Source of the DNA: Verrucomicrobiales bacterium
GTDB taxonomy: Bacteria; Verrucomicrobiota; Verrucomicrobiia; Verrucomicrobiales; DEV007
NCBI GenBank assembly: GCA_029213005.1
Contig: JARGPI010000028.1
Coordinates: forward strand, 31,258-95,257
Length of the DNA: 64,000 nucleotides
Direction: 5' to 3'
Shown: positions 51,635 to 60,314 of the stretch, one piece after another
Layout of the letters: each line of letters starts with the position of its first letter
How positions within the stretch are numbered: position 1 is the first letter of the stretch
Program-made: the position numbers and the translations under genes
The notes under the pieces: generated by a model
Seen by the model: only the letters and a program-made list of their open reading frames with translations
The model's database searches: none
What the model was told of the DNA's origin: nothing

Positions 51635-52690
51635 TTATTTGGCTGAGATGGTAAGTTTCAGTTCGGTTGCGTCGCCCGGTTCCACGACGAGGTAGTCACC
51701 TTCGCGCTTCCCGGCGCTGGCGGCTATATTGCCTTTGGTATAGATTTTAACCGGCTCTTTTGCGTTGGCTACATTGATATGGTTTTCGATACCGTCAGGT
51801 GTGCTGGTGATGAATTCAGTGACTTCGAGTCCTCCGATGGTGTATTTGAATTCAGGTTTACCGTCGATTAAGCGGTAGCCTTTAAAGTCGGGTTTTACTT
51901 CGGGATCATCAAATTTGATCGTGTAAGTGAGCTCGTTCCCGGAGCCGTCCCAGAACTTCTCTCCTTTGATGCCCGCCTGGCGGTTCCCGTTGGATCGAGA
52001 GGTGTCTCCCTCGTCAATGAAGTCGCCGGACCAGGTATATCGCAAGCGACAGTTGCCGGCATCCCAGCAGTAATTCATGTCGTTTTCCAGTGCCACCGCA
52101 ATCGCAGCAGGGCCGACCTCCTTCATAAACAGCCGTCTCACTTTGGGGCGGGTCACGGCTTTTTTTGCCTCGGCAAGTCGGACCGCCCGGTCTCTGGCAA
52201 ACTGGGGGATATTCTGATCTTTTTCGATGCTGCCGTATTTTTGCCCGACATACAGCGCGCCATACATCACCATCGAGTGGCCGGGGTAAGTGCAGACGTA
52301 GTGATAAATGCCCGGTTCCTCCGGTGCGGTGAAAATGAACTCCTCGGACTGGTCCGCGATGAGCAGTTTGGTTGAGGCGAGCACCGCTTCGTGTTCCGGA
52401 ATGTAACCACGGGTGATCGAATCGGCGTCGATTTGCAGTGACGCTTTCTGAATCGCCTCCAGACTTCCCGGTTTGATGATGATAAAGTTGTGTGGCTGAT
52501 CACTGGGATCGCGGTTCAGGAAGCGAAACAGGACGGTTTGACCCGGGTCCATTTTGCTGCGCGGAGGATCAAACTGGAGCCCCTCTATGGCGCGGATCGT
52601 GATGGGCCTGCCCGAGACTTTCGGTTCAGCTTTCAGTTGCGATAATAGAGCTGCGCTTAAAAGCACAGCTCCCAATAGTGTTCTTCTCAT
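51635..52690 (-). CDS. Exported azurin/plastocyanin-like cupredoxin domain protein
   Basis: About 351 residues from ATG 52690 (signal peptide RTLLGAVLLSAALLSQLKAEP). Residues 20-155 are a cupredoxin domain: copper ligands His in QPHNFIII, and Cys, His, Met in YVCTYPGHSMVMYG. The remainder has a segment common in PVC heme/dehydrogenase proteins (NYCWDAGNCRLRYTWSGDF) and a beta-rich C-terminus. It can carry electrons in the periplasm, presumably for the dehydrogenase-like protein encoded 5 bp downstream. An ATG-less upstream extension to 52723 exists but adds nothing recognisable. Confidence 0.82.
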   Translation of the reverse strand: MRRTLLGAVLLSAALLSQLKAEPKVSGRPITIRAIEGLQFDPPRSKMDPGQTVLFRFLNRDPSDQPHNFIIIKPGSLEAIQKASLQIDADSITRGYIPEHEAVLASTKLLIADQSEEFIFTAPEEPGIYHYVCTYPGHSMVMYGALYVGQKYGSIEKDQNIPQFARDRAVRLAEAKKAVTRPKVRRLFMKEVGPAAIAVALENDMNYCWDAGNCRLRYTWSGDFIDEGDTSRSNGNRQAGIKGEKFWDGSGNELTYTIKFDDPEVKPDFKGYRLIDGKPEFKYTIGGLEVTEFITSTPDGIENHINVANAKEPVKIYTKGNIAASAGKREGDYLVVEPGDATELKLTISAK

Positions 52691-52930
52691 ACGTTTCAGA
52701 GGACTCTTGCCACAGATCCGCACAGCTTCAAAATCGAAAGCATTTTTCTCGCGACAAATCCGGCGATCGGCTTGGCGCTGCGTTTTACCACGGGATTTGG
52801 CTCAAATGACGGTCCGGGAAAGGAGACAAAGTCAAAAAGTCGTGATTAAGCTGTAAAAAGGGTGACAAATCCCTTAGAAAAAGCGACGCATCAATCTTGT
52901 GGATCGGGTTATAGTTGGCCTGAAAAATGA

Positions 52931-55114
52931 TTGAACGATTGGCGTTTAAAACTTTCCAAACAGGCGGTGTCTGAACCTGACCATATTAAGATTAAGGATT
53001 ACCAAATCCATCTCCCTTCGCTGGGGGACGGGACGTTTGGAACGGTTTACCGTGCCACGTACCGAAGTCTTTCGGACCGGGCTCTGAAGGTTTTCCGGCC
53101 CGGCGCGGTTGATATCGTGACGATGGCCCGCGAGTTGGAGAAACTTTCGAAAGTGGCTGAGCATAATGGGATTGTGACGCTCCACGATTTTGATCTGCTC
53201 CACGATCCCCCCTATTATACGATGGGGATTCACGCGGATCACCTTCCTGACGGAAGTTGGGAGACGCGGACGTTGGAAAGACTCTGCGGGCATGTCGATT
53301 ACAAGGAGGCCTGGCGGCTGATTCGGGAAATTGCGGATGCCGTTTCCTACCTGCACCGCCATCACATCGTGCACTGCGACTTGAAGCCTTCGAACATTCT
53401 TTTGACCGATGAGACGCCGCATCACATCAAAATCTGTGATTTCGGGCAGAGCCGGGGACTGGCCGCAGCAGGGTTTGAGCCGGTCGGGACGCCTCTCTAC
53501 GCCAGCCCGGAACAGCTGCGGTCTCCCAGTGATTCCGCAAACGGCAAAGGATTCAAGTGGGACGTTTACAGTTTCGGAGTGGTGGCTTACAAGCTGTTGA
53601 CCGGCGATTTGCCGCGGTTGCAGAGCCTCTCCTCGGTGGAAGGGGGTAGCTATGACCCCGAAGCGACCCTGACGGAAGCCACGATCGAGGCGACCATGGC
53701 GGAGACGGGGAATAAGCTCGACGGGGAAAATCTCGCCAACATGGTGGAAGCGGTTGAGGAAATCACCTGGCCGGACAATTTCTACATTCCCTCGGTGCGT
53801 AAAGAATTGATCGAGCAGTGCCTGTCCCTCGATCCGGCCGAGCGCCCTGCTGATATGCGGGAGGTTTGGAACCGGATTCAGGAGCGTGACCACTATCGGG
53901 TTGCACGTCGGGCCCGTCGGCTCAATGCGGTTTTCGCCCTGCTTTTGATCGCCGCAATCTGGGCGACGATTTTTGCCTTTATTCAGGCCCGCCGGGCGAA
54001 AGATGCCAGTGAAGAGGCGATGGTTTCGGGAAAACAGGCCGAGCAGCTCGCGCTGATTATTATCGACGAACTAAACCAGGGGGAATTTTCCGGGGCTGAT
54101 GCCAACAAACTTTACTCCCTGATTGCCGATCACTCCGAAACCTTTTTGGCGAATCTCCCCAAAAACCAGCGATCCGAGACCACTTTGCGATTTTCTGCCC
54201 AGACCGCCTCCCTGCGGGGGCGTCAGGCGCTAGAGCGGGGGAATCTGGATGAAGCGCTCGACAAATACGAAAAATCCTACGAGATCCGTTCGCAGCTTGG
54301 CGGGCATTACCTCGGAGTGCTCGCAGCCCGTGATCTGATGCAGATCGGCCGGATCCACGAACAGCAGGGGGACTACAAGGCTGCGGAAGAGAGTTTTTTG
54401 AAGGCCAAAGAGTGGCGACTCAAGGATTTTGCTGAATCGGAGTCGGAAACCACGATGCAGAACATTCGTGAGTTCAGCCGGAATTATCTGGCGCTGGCCA
54501 ATCTTTACCAGAAAACGGGTGAGGAGAAAAAGGCAGTGGAAACACTCGATGAGATTGCCCGGATTCTCAGTGAGTCCACCAATGAAGTTTCCGAGAAGGA
54601 AATGATCAACTATCAGCGGGAAATCATGCCGATTCTCTCGCGGATGGGTGAAATTGAGTACCAGAACGGCGATTTGAAAGGGGCTTTCACAGCGTTCAGC
54701 GATTTGGCGACGATGGCAGATCAAATCAGTAGTGCTTCGCCAACCTTGACTGAGGAAGCCCGGAATCACTATCTCGCGGCGACTCACTTTCTCGGACAGA
54801 TCGAACTGGACCGGGGAGAGAAAGACAAGGCGCTGTTGCTGTTTCGGAATGAGATAAAATTGCGCGACCAGATCATTGCGCGGCGTCCCTACGATGCCGA
54901 GTTGAAAATCGGTTTGGCCGATGCTTATCAGAAAGCGTCCCTGTGTCTCGATAGCGAAGATCAAACGGCGAGATCACTGGCGATTTTTTACCTCGAGCAG
55001 GCGTTAAAGTTAATCTCAAGCCTTCCGCCCGACATCCGGAATTCCGATATTAACACGATCCGGCTCAGCGACTTCAAAGAGTTGCTCAATCTGTTGTTAG
55101 AAAAAGACGAGTAG
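52931..55114 (+). CDS. Membrane Ser/Thr protein kinase with extracytoplasmic TPR repeats
   Basis: 727 residues. The kinase domain (about 25-310) has the P-loop LGDGTFGTVYRA, ATP-binding Lys in RALKVFRPG, catalytic loop HIVHCDLKPSNILL, metal site CDFGQ and YASPEQLRS. A juxtamembrane basic stretch and one helix (RLNAVFALLLIAAIWATIFAF, about 333-353) lead to a C-terminal TPR array (LDEALDKYEKSYEIRSQLGG, IGRIHEQQGDYKAAEESFLK). The kinase is thus cytoplasmic and the TPRs face outward, a PknB-like layout common in PVC bacteria. The arginine before the catalytic Asp is Cys (HCD), so activation may not need loop phosphorylation. TTG 52931 is used; GTG 52970 is possible. Confidence 0.88.
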   Translation: MNDWRLKLSKQAVSEPDHIKIKDYQIHLPSLGDGTFGTVYRATYRSLSDRALKVFRPGAVDIVTMARELEKLSKVAEHNGIVTLHDFDLLHDPPYYTMGIHADHLPDGSWETRTLERLCGHVDYKEAWRLIREIADAVSYLHRHHIVHCDLKPSNILLTDETPHHIKICDFGQSRGLAAAGFEPVGTPLYASPEQLRSPSDSANGKGFKWDVYSFGVVAYKLLTGDLPRLQSLSSVEGGSYDPEATLTEATIEATMAETGNKLDGENLANMVEAVEEITWPDNFYIPSVRKELIEQCLSLDPAERPADMREVWNRIQERDHYRVARRARRLNAVFALLLIAAIWATIFAFIQARRAKDASEEAMVSGKQAEQLALIIIDELNQGEFSGADANKLYSLIADHSETFLANLPKNQRSETTLRFSAQTASLRGRQALERGNLDEALDKYEKSYEIRSQLGGHYLGVLAARDLMQIGRIHEQQGDYKAAEESFLKAKEWRLKDFAESESETTMQNIREFSRNYLALANLYQKTGEEKKAVETLDEIARILSESTNEVSEKEMINYQREIMPILSRMGEIEYQNGDLKGAFTAFSDLATMADQISSASPTLTEEARNHYLAATHFLGQIELDRGEKDKALLLFRNEIKLRDQIIARRPYDAELKIGLADAYQKASLCLDSEDQTARSLAIFYLEQALKLISSLPPDIRNSDINTIRLSDFKELLNLLLEKDE

Positions 55115-55129
55115 TCTGTTTTGATACTT

Positions 55130-55486
55130 ATGAATCGCCACGAAAAGATCAACTATGTGGAGTTTCCGGCTACAGATATAGCGGCGACTAAAGAATTTTT
55201 CCAAGAGGCGTTTGGGTGGAGTTTTGTCGATTATGGGGATGAGTACACCGCGTTCTCCGACGAAGGTCTCGATGGCGGATTCTTTAAACCGGATCAGGTC
55301 GCATCGACTGACACAGGAAGCGCATTGATCGTTTTCTATAGTAGCGATCTCGAGTCGACACAGGTAAAGATAGTTGAAGCGGGTGGTAAAATCGCAAAGC
55401 CGATCTTCTCATTCCCCGGCGGGCGTCGCTTCCATTTTGAAGATCCGAGCGGAAACGAATTTGCCGTGTGGTCCGATCTGGACTAA
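55130..55486 (+). CDS. VOC (glyoxalase/bleomycin-resistance) family protein
   Basis: About 118 residues from ATG 55130 (MNRHEKINYVEFPATDIAAT); TTG 55121 is in frame upstream. Two beta-alpha-beta-beta-beta modules: YVEFPATDIAATKEFFQEAFGWSF and LIVFYSSDLESTQVKIVEAGGKI, ending HFEDPSGNEFAVWSD. The C-terminal FEDPSGNEFAVWS is the subfamily signature. Substrate unknown. It lies 15 bp after the kinase gene and may be cotranscribed. Confidence 0.88.
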   Translation: MNRHEKINYVEFPATDIAATKEFFQEAFGWSFVDYGDEYTAFSDEGLDGGFFKPDQVASTDTGSALIVFYSSDLESTQVKIVEAGGKIAKPIFSFPGGRRFHFEDPSGNEFAVWSDLD

Positions 55487-55556
55487 TGATAGTAGAGGGA
55501 TCCGAAAGGATTTCCAAGCTGGCAAAAAAGAGCGGTGAATTCGCGAATGTAATGCG

Positions 55557-55585
55557 ACCCTGCCGGATCGATAACCCGGCAGGGT
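55557..55585. terminator. Hairpin between convergent VOC and ilvD genes
   Basis: Perfect 10-bp stem, ACCCTGCCGG (55557-55566) and CCGGCAGGGT (55576-55585), 9-nt loop. No long U-tract follows on either strand, so termination would be weak or factor-assisted; its position between convergent stops supports the role. Confidence 0.6.
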
Positions 55586-55603
55586 GCTGTTTGAAAATCT
55601 GCG

Positions 55604-57313
55604 TTAATCGCAGTCGTTATCAGTCACCGCTCCGGTGGAAGCGGAACTGACGAGTTTTGCGTATTTCGCGAGAACGCCTCTCGTATAGCGCGGTTTAGGC
55701 TGCTTCCAGTTCTCTTTTCTTTCTTTGAGTTCTGCATCGCTGACTTGCAGGGTGATCTCGCGGTTTTCGGCATCGATCAGAATTTTGTCTCCGTTCTTAA
55801 CCAGTGCGAGTGGTCCACCGACGTGAGCCTCCGGAGTGATATGGCCGATCACAAATCCATGACTGCCGCCGGAGAAACGTCCGTCGGTGATCAACGCAAC
55901 GTCATTTCCCAGTCCGGCTCCCATGATCGCACCGGTGGGTCCGAGCATCTCGCGCATTCCGGGCCCGCCTTTGGGGCCTTCGCGGCGAATCACAACCACG
56001 TCGCCTTTTTTGATTTTTCCGCCGAGAATCGCTTTCATTGATGCTTCCTCGGAATCAAAAACGCGGGCTTTCCCTTCGAAATGGAGACCTTCTTTGCCGG
56101 TGAGTTTCGCAACGGCGCCTTCCGGAGCGAGGTTTCCGTAGAGAATCACGAGGTGACCGTCTTTTTTGATCGGATCATCGAAGTTGCGGATGATGGTTTG
56201 GTCTTTGGGATAGCTTGCCTTCACCTTACTCAGGTTCTGGGCGAGCGTCTTCCCGGTGACGGTGAGGCAATCGCCGTGAAGGAGGCCTTCGTTGAGCAAC
56301 ATCTTCATCAGCGGAAGCGTCCCACCGATTTCAACCAGCTTCATCATCACGTTTTTACCGCTCGGCTTGAGATCGGCGAGGAGCGGCGTTTTCTTTCCGA
56401 TTCTTGTAAAGTCATCGATCGAAAGTTTAACACCTGCTGCTGATGCGATCGCGAGAAGGTGAAGAACCGCGTTGGTTGATCCGCCGAGAGCGGTGACAAC
56501 GGTTATCGCGTTCTCAAAAGCTTTCTTCGTCATGATATCGCGCGGACGGATATCGTTATTGATCAAATTCATCACCGCAGCTCCGGCGTCGAAGCAGTCC
56601 ATCATCTTTTCATCGCTGATGGCGGCCTGTGCCGAACTGTTGGGAAGGCTCATCCCGAGTGCTTCGATCGCACTGGCCATGGTGTTTGCCGTGTACATCC
56701 CACCGCAGGACCCGGGTCCGGGAATCGCCGTGGCGGTAACTCCGTCGAGTTCTTTGTCGTCGATCTTTCCGGCGCTGTGCTGCCCAACCGCTTCAAAAAC
56801 GGAAACGATATCAACGTCTTTGCCGTCGTGGCAACCTGGCTTGATCGTTCCGCCGTATACGAACACAGCGGGTCGGTTCATCCGGGCCATTGCCATCACA
56901 CAGGCCGGCATATTTTTATCACATCCGCCGATCGCGACGACTCCGTCCATCCCTTCGCAGCCGACCACGGTTTCGATTGAGTCGGCGATAACTTCACGGC
57001 TTACCAAAGAGTATTTCATCCCTTCGGTTCCCATTGAGATACCATCGGAGATCGTAATGGTATTGAATTCGATCGATTTTCCGCCGGCGGCGTCGACCCC
57101 TTTGCAGGATTCTTTTGCCAGCTTGTCGATGTGCATGTTACATGGCGTCACCATGCTCCAGGTGGATGCCACTCCGACAATCGACTTTTTGAAGTCCTCG
57201 TTTTTGAATCCAACAGGAAAAAGCATCGCCCGACTCGGGGCACGGTCCGGCCCGTCGAGCATCGGTGAAGAAAACTGACGATGCGCAGGTTTGGTGGTCT
57301 TTTTAGAAGCCAT
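55604..57313 (-). CDS. ilvD: Dihydroxy-acid dehydratase
   Basis: 569 residues; dehydrates dihydroxy-isovalerate and dihydroxy-methylvalerate in valine and isoleucine synthesis. Iron-sulfur cysteines are visible in STWSMVTPCNMH, GGCDKNMPACVMA and GPGSCGGMYTANTM; the C-terminal part has GPTGAIMGAGLGNDVALITDGRFSGGSHGFVIGHITPEA. The length and all motifs match the short IlvD type. The downstream hairpin lies 19 bp after the stop. It stands apart from other ilv genes here. Confidence 0.96.
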   Translation of the reverse strand: MASKKTTKPAHRQFSSPMLDGPDRAPSRAMLFPVGFKNEDFKKSIVGVASTWSMVTPCNMHIDKLAKESCKGVDAAGGKSIEFNTITISDGISMGTEGMKYSLVSREVIADSIETVVGCEGMDGVVAIGGCDKNMPACVMAMARMNRPAVFVYGGTIKPGCHDGKDVDIVSVFEAVGQHSAGKIDDKELDGVTATAIPGPGSCGGMYTANTMASAIEALGMSLPNSSAQAAISDEKMMDCFDAGAAVMNLINNDIRPRDIMTKKAFENAITVVTALGGSTNAVLHLLAIASAAGVKLSIDDFTRIGKKTPLLADLKPSGKNVMMKLVEIGGTLPLMKMLLNEGLLHGDCLTVTGKTLAQNLSKVKASYPKDQTIIRNFDDPIKKDGHLVILYGNLAPEGAVAKLTGKEGLHFEGKARVFDSEEASMKAILGGKIKKGDVVVIRREGPKGGPGMREMLGPTGAIMGAGLGNDVALITDGRFSGGSHGFVIGHITPEAHVGGPLALVKNGDKILIDAENREITLQVSDAELKERKENWKQPKPRYTRGVLAKYAKLVSSASTGAVTDNDCD

Positions 57314-57481
57314 AAAAGTTGCGAATTAAAATGGCCGATAAAATCGGCGCTAGCGGCTTTCCGTCAAGAAAGGAATGGAGGATAACCTCAATCCCCCTTC
57401 TTCCGAAGGCAACTTCGCGGGATGCGGGAACTCGTCTGATTTTTTCATTTCCGAAGCGGGCAAAACATGATTGCCTGAGAG

Positions 57482-58522
57482 ATGGAAAATCCGGAATTTC
57501 TTCACCCCAGGCCCGGAGCGTCGGTCTCCCGGCGAAATGTGATCCGATCTGCAGCGATCGGTGCCGCGGCAGCCGCGTCGACGTCTGCCGTTTCGGGGGC
57601 TGATGGAAAGGCGCCGGAGACAAAACCGGATGACCGTCGTGCTTCTACGACTCGCTATGATCGTATGAAAAAATCGATCAATCAGTGGGCGTTTCCTTAT
57701 CCCGACCGGATGAATCTGCGGGAGTGTTTTCAGTTGGCAAAAGACGCCGGTTTTGACGGCATCGAATTGAACTATGATTTCGACAATGACCTTTCGCCCA
57801 AATCAGGAACGGCGGAGTATACCAAAATCCGGAAAATGGCGGACGATATCGGTATCGAGATCAGTGGATTGTGTTCGTTTTTATTCTGGCCTTACCCTCT
57901 GACCAGTAATGATGAAAAGAAACGAAGTCGCGGGCTGGAACTCGCCGCTAAGATGACTCAGGCCGCGCACGATCTGGGAGTCGAGAATCTCCTCGTCGTT
58001 CCCGGCGCGGTGCATATTCCCTGGCGGGACGATCACGAACCGGTCGCAAACGATGTCTGTGATCAGCGAGCCCTCGAAGCGATAGGTAAACTGCTACCCA
58101 CCGCCGAAAAGCTCAACGTCTCAATGAATATTGAGAATATCTTTTTCAACGGTTACCTGATGACACCGATGGAGATGAACGCCTTTGTCGATCATTTCAG
58201 TAGTGAAAGACTCAAGGTGCATTTTGATACCGGAAATATCATGGAGTACCAGTTTCCCGAACACTGGGCGAGGATTCTGGGGAGCCGGACGAAAAATATA
58301 CATCTCAAGGAATTCACTAAAAAAGGAACCGACCACTCGCTCGAGTGTTTCCGCCCGTTATTGGACGGAACGACCAACTGGCCGGCGGTGATTTCCGAGT
58401 TGGATAAGACGGGCTACGATGGCTATCTCACCTTTGAGTATTTTCATCCCTATGCCCACTATCCTGAGGCATTGATCTATCAAACCTCTGATTCACTGGA
58501 CCGCTTGCTCGGTCGTATTTAG
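57482..58522 (+). CDS. Tat-exported sugar isomerase/epimerase-like TIM-barrel protein
   Basis: 346 residues. A twin-arginine signal (SRRNVIRSAAIGAAAAAST) precedes an AP_endonuc_2 barrel: metal-type Glu/His/Asp blocks GFDGIELNYDF, MNIENIFFN, KVHFDTGNIM, NIHLKEFTK and YLTFEYFHPY. Relatives include hydroxypyruvate isomerase and xylose-isomerase-like proteins; many exported PVC members have unknown substrates. The metal residues appear complete. It stands alone between ilvD and the permease. Confidence 0.85.
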   Translation: MENPEFLHPRPGASVSRRNVIRSAAIGAAAAASTSAVSGADGKAPETKPDDRRASTTRYDRMKKSINQWAFPYPDRMNLRECFQLAKDAGFDGIELNYDFDNDLSPKSGTAEYTKIRKMADDIGIEISGLCSFLFWPYPLTSNDEKKRSRGLELAAKMTQAAHDLGVENLLVVPGAVHIPWRDDHEPVANDVCDQRALEAIGKLLPTAEKLNVSMNIENIFFNGYLMTPMEMNAFVDHFSSERLKVHFDTGNIMEYQFPEHWARILGSRTKNIHLKEFTKKGTDHSLECFRPLLDGTTNWPAVISELDKTGYDGYLTFEYFHPYAHYPEALIYQTSDSLDRLLGRI

Positions 58523-58880
58523 TGCGGTGAAAGGCAATTCAGTGGTTAAAACTATCTATAAAGTCTGTAGCTTCTCACGCGCATTCTGATTTTTTCGAGA
58601 AATCACTTTGGCACAAAGGATGTGTTTGCTGAACGTTTCGGAACCTGCGATGGGTAGCAACCTCCTTTGGAGGTTCTTCGGTGGCTGAGTGCTCCTGCAT
58701 TGGGAACGTCCAAAGGACATTGCTACGGAGTGGGGACGCCCTTTGGGCGTCTGTTTCATCGGTTCTGGTCGGGGGGATGGGGAACGTCCAAAGGACGTTT
58801 CTACGAATGACCGCTCCGCGATCGAATCTCTCTCTTTACACGATCCGGCTTTCCGCGACAATGGTCGAATGGGTCGCGAC
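58523..58880. other. Intergenic region with four dyads upstream of the permease
   Basis: 358 bp. It contains the dyad cluster described separately. An apparent open frame that runs through it into the permease (repeating NVQRT-LLR words) is a translation of the repeats, not an N-terminal domain. Confidence 0.6.
58659..58799. repeat. Cluster of four 17-bp dyads with differing but complementary stems
   Basis: AACCTCC-TTT-GGAGGTT at 58659-58675, AACGTCC-AAA-GGACATT at 58705-58721 (one mismatch), GACGCCC-TTT-GGGCGTC at 58735-58751 and AACGTCC-AAA-GGACGTT at 58783-58799. All share a 7+3+7 layout. The stem sequences change between copies while base pairing is kept. Flanking words GTAGCAA, TTGCTACG and TTTCTACG suggest that copies occur in both orientations. 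Confidence 0.85.
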
Positions 58881-60281
58881 ATGCTTTATACGATCGAAGA
58901 CAAACCGCCGCTGGGGACTTCCCTGCTGCTGGGGTTTCAGCATTATTTAACGATGTTTGGATCGACGGTTGCGATCCCTTTTATCCTTAAGGACGCTCTC
59001 GGGGCCGATGCGATCCAGTTGGCGGCCCTGATCAGCACTATGTTTTTTGTGAGCGGGATCTGCACACTGCTCCAGACCACTTTCGGGAACCGGTTGCCGA
59101 TCGTTCAGGGTGGGACTTTCTCTTTCCTGGGACCGGCTATCGCGATCTGCGGGATGGCTTCGCTGAAAAATCAGGGATTCGAGGTGAAAATGCAGGAGGT
59201 GCAGGGCGCCATCATCATTGGAGCCTTTTTCGAGATGGCGATCGGGTTTTCCGGTTTGATGGGGAAAATGCTCCGTTATATCACTCCGGTGACGATCGCG
59301 CCGACCATTGCTCTGATCGGCATGGCGCTCTTTAAATTCGGTGCTCCCGAGGCAGGGCACCACTGGGGGATCGGGGGACTGACGATACTGCTTTTGATCG
59401 TGTTCAGCCAGATTCTGAGCCGCCATGGAAAGCTTTTCCGGCTCTTTCCGATTTTGCTTGGCCTCGTCGGAGCCTGGGTGGTTGCGATCATCGGAACGCA
59501 GACCGGTCTTTTTCCTGAAGGGCATGCTTCGCATGTGAGCTTTGCCGCAGTGCAGGATGCGCCCTGGGTGCGGATTCCTTATCCGTTTCAGTGGGGGATG
59601 CCGACCTTCAGTCTCGCCGCAGCGGTGGGGATGTTTGCCGGATATATTGCGAGTATGATCGAGTCGACAGGCGACTATTACGCGGCTGCACGAATGTCGG
59701 AAGCGCCTCACCCCACCTCTGCCACCGTAAACCGGGGGATCGGGTTCGAAGGAATCGGTTGTTTGATCGCGGGGATTTTCGGGACCGGAAACGGCACCAC
59801 TTCCTACAGCGAAAATATCGGGGCGATCGGTTTGACCCGGGTGGGCAGTCGACGGGTCATTCAGGCGGCGGCGGTTTTGATGATCGGACTGGCGGTTTTC
59901 GGAAAATTCGGGGCGATTTTTGCCTCGATTCCTCAACCGGTGGTTGGCGGCATGTATTGTGTGATGTTTGCGATGGTGGGTGGTGTCGGGCTTTCGAATT
60001 TGCAGTTTGTGGATCTGAATTCGTCCCGCAATCTGTTCATTATCGGATTCGCCATTTTTATGGGGATTTCTCTGCCTGAGTATGTTGGACCCAATGCGGC
60101 GGCTATCACTGCGTTATTCCCGGCTTCTCTGGAGTGGCTTGCGAGTATCGTGACTACGATCGGTTCATCCGGTATGGCGGTGGGTGCTTTCCTGGCCCTT
60201 TTGCTCGATAATGCGATCCCGGGAAGCGACGAAGAAAGGGGAATCACCGCTTTTGCCAATCAAAACGAAAAAGCTTTCTAA
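58881..60281 (+). CDS. NCS2-family uracil/xanthine permease
   Basis: About 466 residues, some fourteen helices, inner membrane. Family blocks: LLLGFQHYLTMFGSTVAIPFIL at the start, VQGGTFSFLGPAIAIC, and FGTGNGTTSYSENIGAIGLTRVGSRRVIQ with the conserved Asn-Gly-Thr-Thr segment. Nucleobase specificity cannot be fixed; animal-like SVCT relatives also show this pattern. The gene downstream encodes a ureidopropionase-like enzyme, which favours uracil. ATG 58881 gives a normal N-terminus; ATG 58869 is alternative. Confidence 0.9.
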   Translation: MLYTIEDKPPLGTSLLLGFQHYLTMFGSTVAIPFILKDALGADAIQLAALISTMFFVSGICTLLQTTFGNRLPIVQGGTFSFLGPAIAICGMASLKNQGFEVKMQEVQGAIIIGAFFEMAIGFSGLMGKMLRYITPVTIAPTIALIGMALFKFGAPEAGHHWGIGGLTILLLIVFSQILSRHGKLFRLFPILLGLVGAWVVAIIGTQTGLFPEGHASHVSFAAVQDAPWVRIPYPFQWGMPTFSLAAAVGMFAGYIASMIESTGDYYAAARMSEAPHPTSATVNRGIGFEGIGCLIAGIFGTGNGTTSYSENIGAIGLTRVGSRRVIQAAAVLMIGLAVFGKFGAIFASIPQPVVGGMYCVMFAMVGGVGLSNLQFVDLNSSRNLFIIGFAIFMGISLPEYVGPNAAAITALFPASLEWLASIVTTIGSSGMAVGAFLALLLDNAIPGSDEERGITAFANQNEKAF

Positions 60282-60314
60282 AAAGCCGTTTTGGGACCAA
60301 AATAAAGGTGCGCT

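Noticed and set aside
58659..58799. Possible CRISPR array
   Set aside because: Units are palindromes of differing sequence with uneven spacing (46, 30 and 48 bp) and no cas genes are near.
58681..58950. 89-codon frame with repeated NVQRT words
   Set aside because: The repeats in the product come from the AACGTCC-AAA-GGACGTT dyads; no protein family is indicated.
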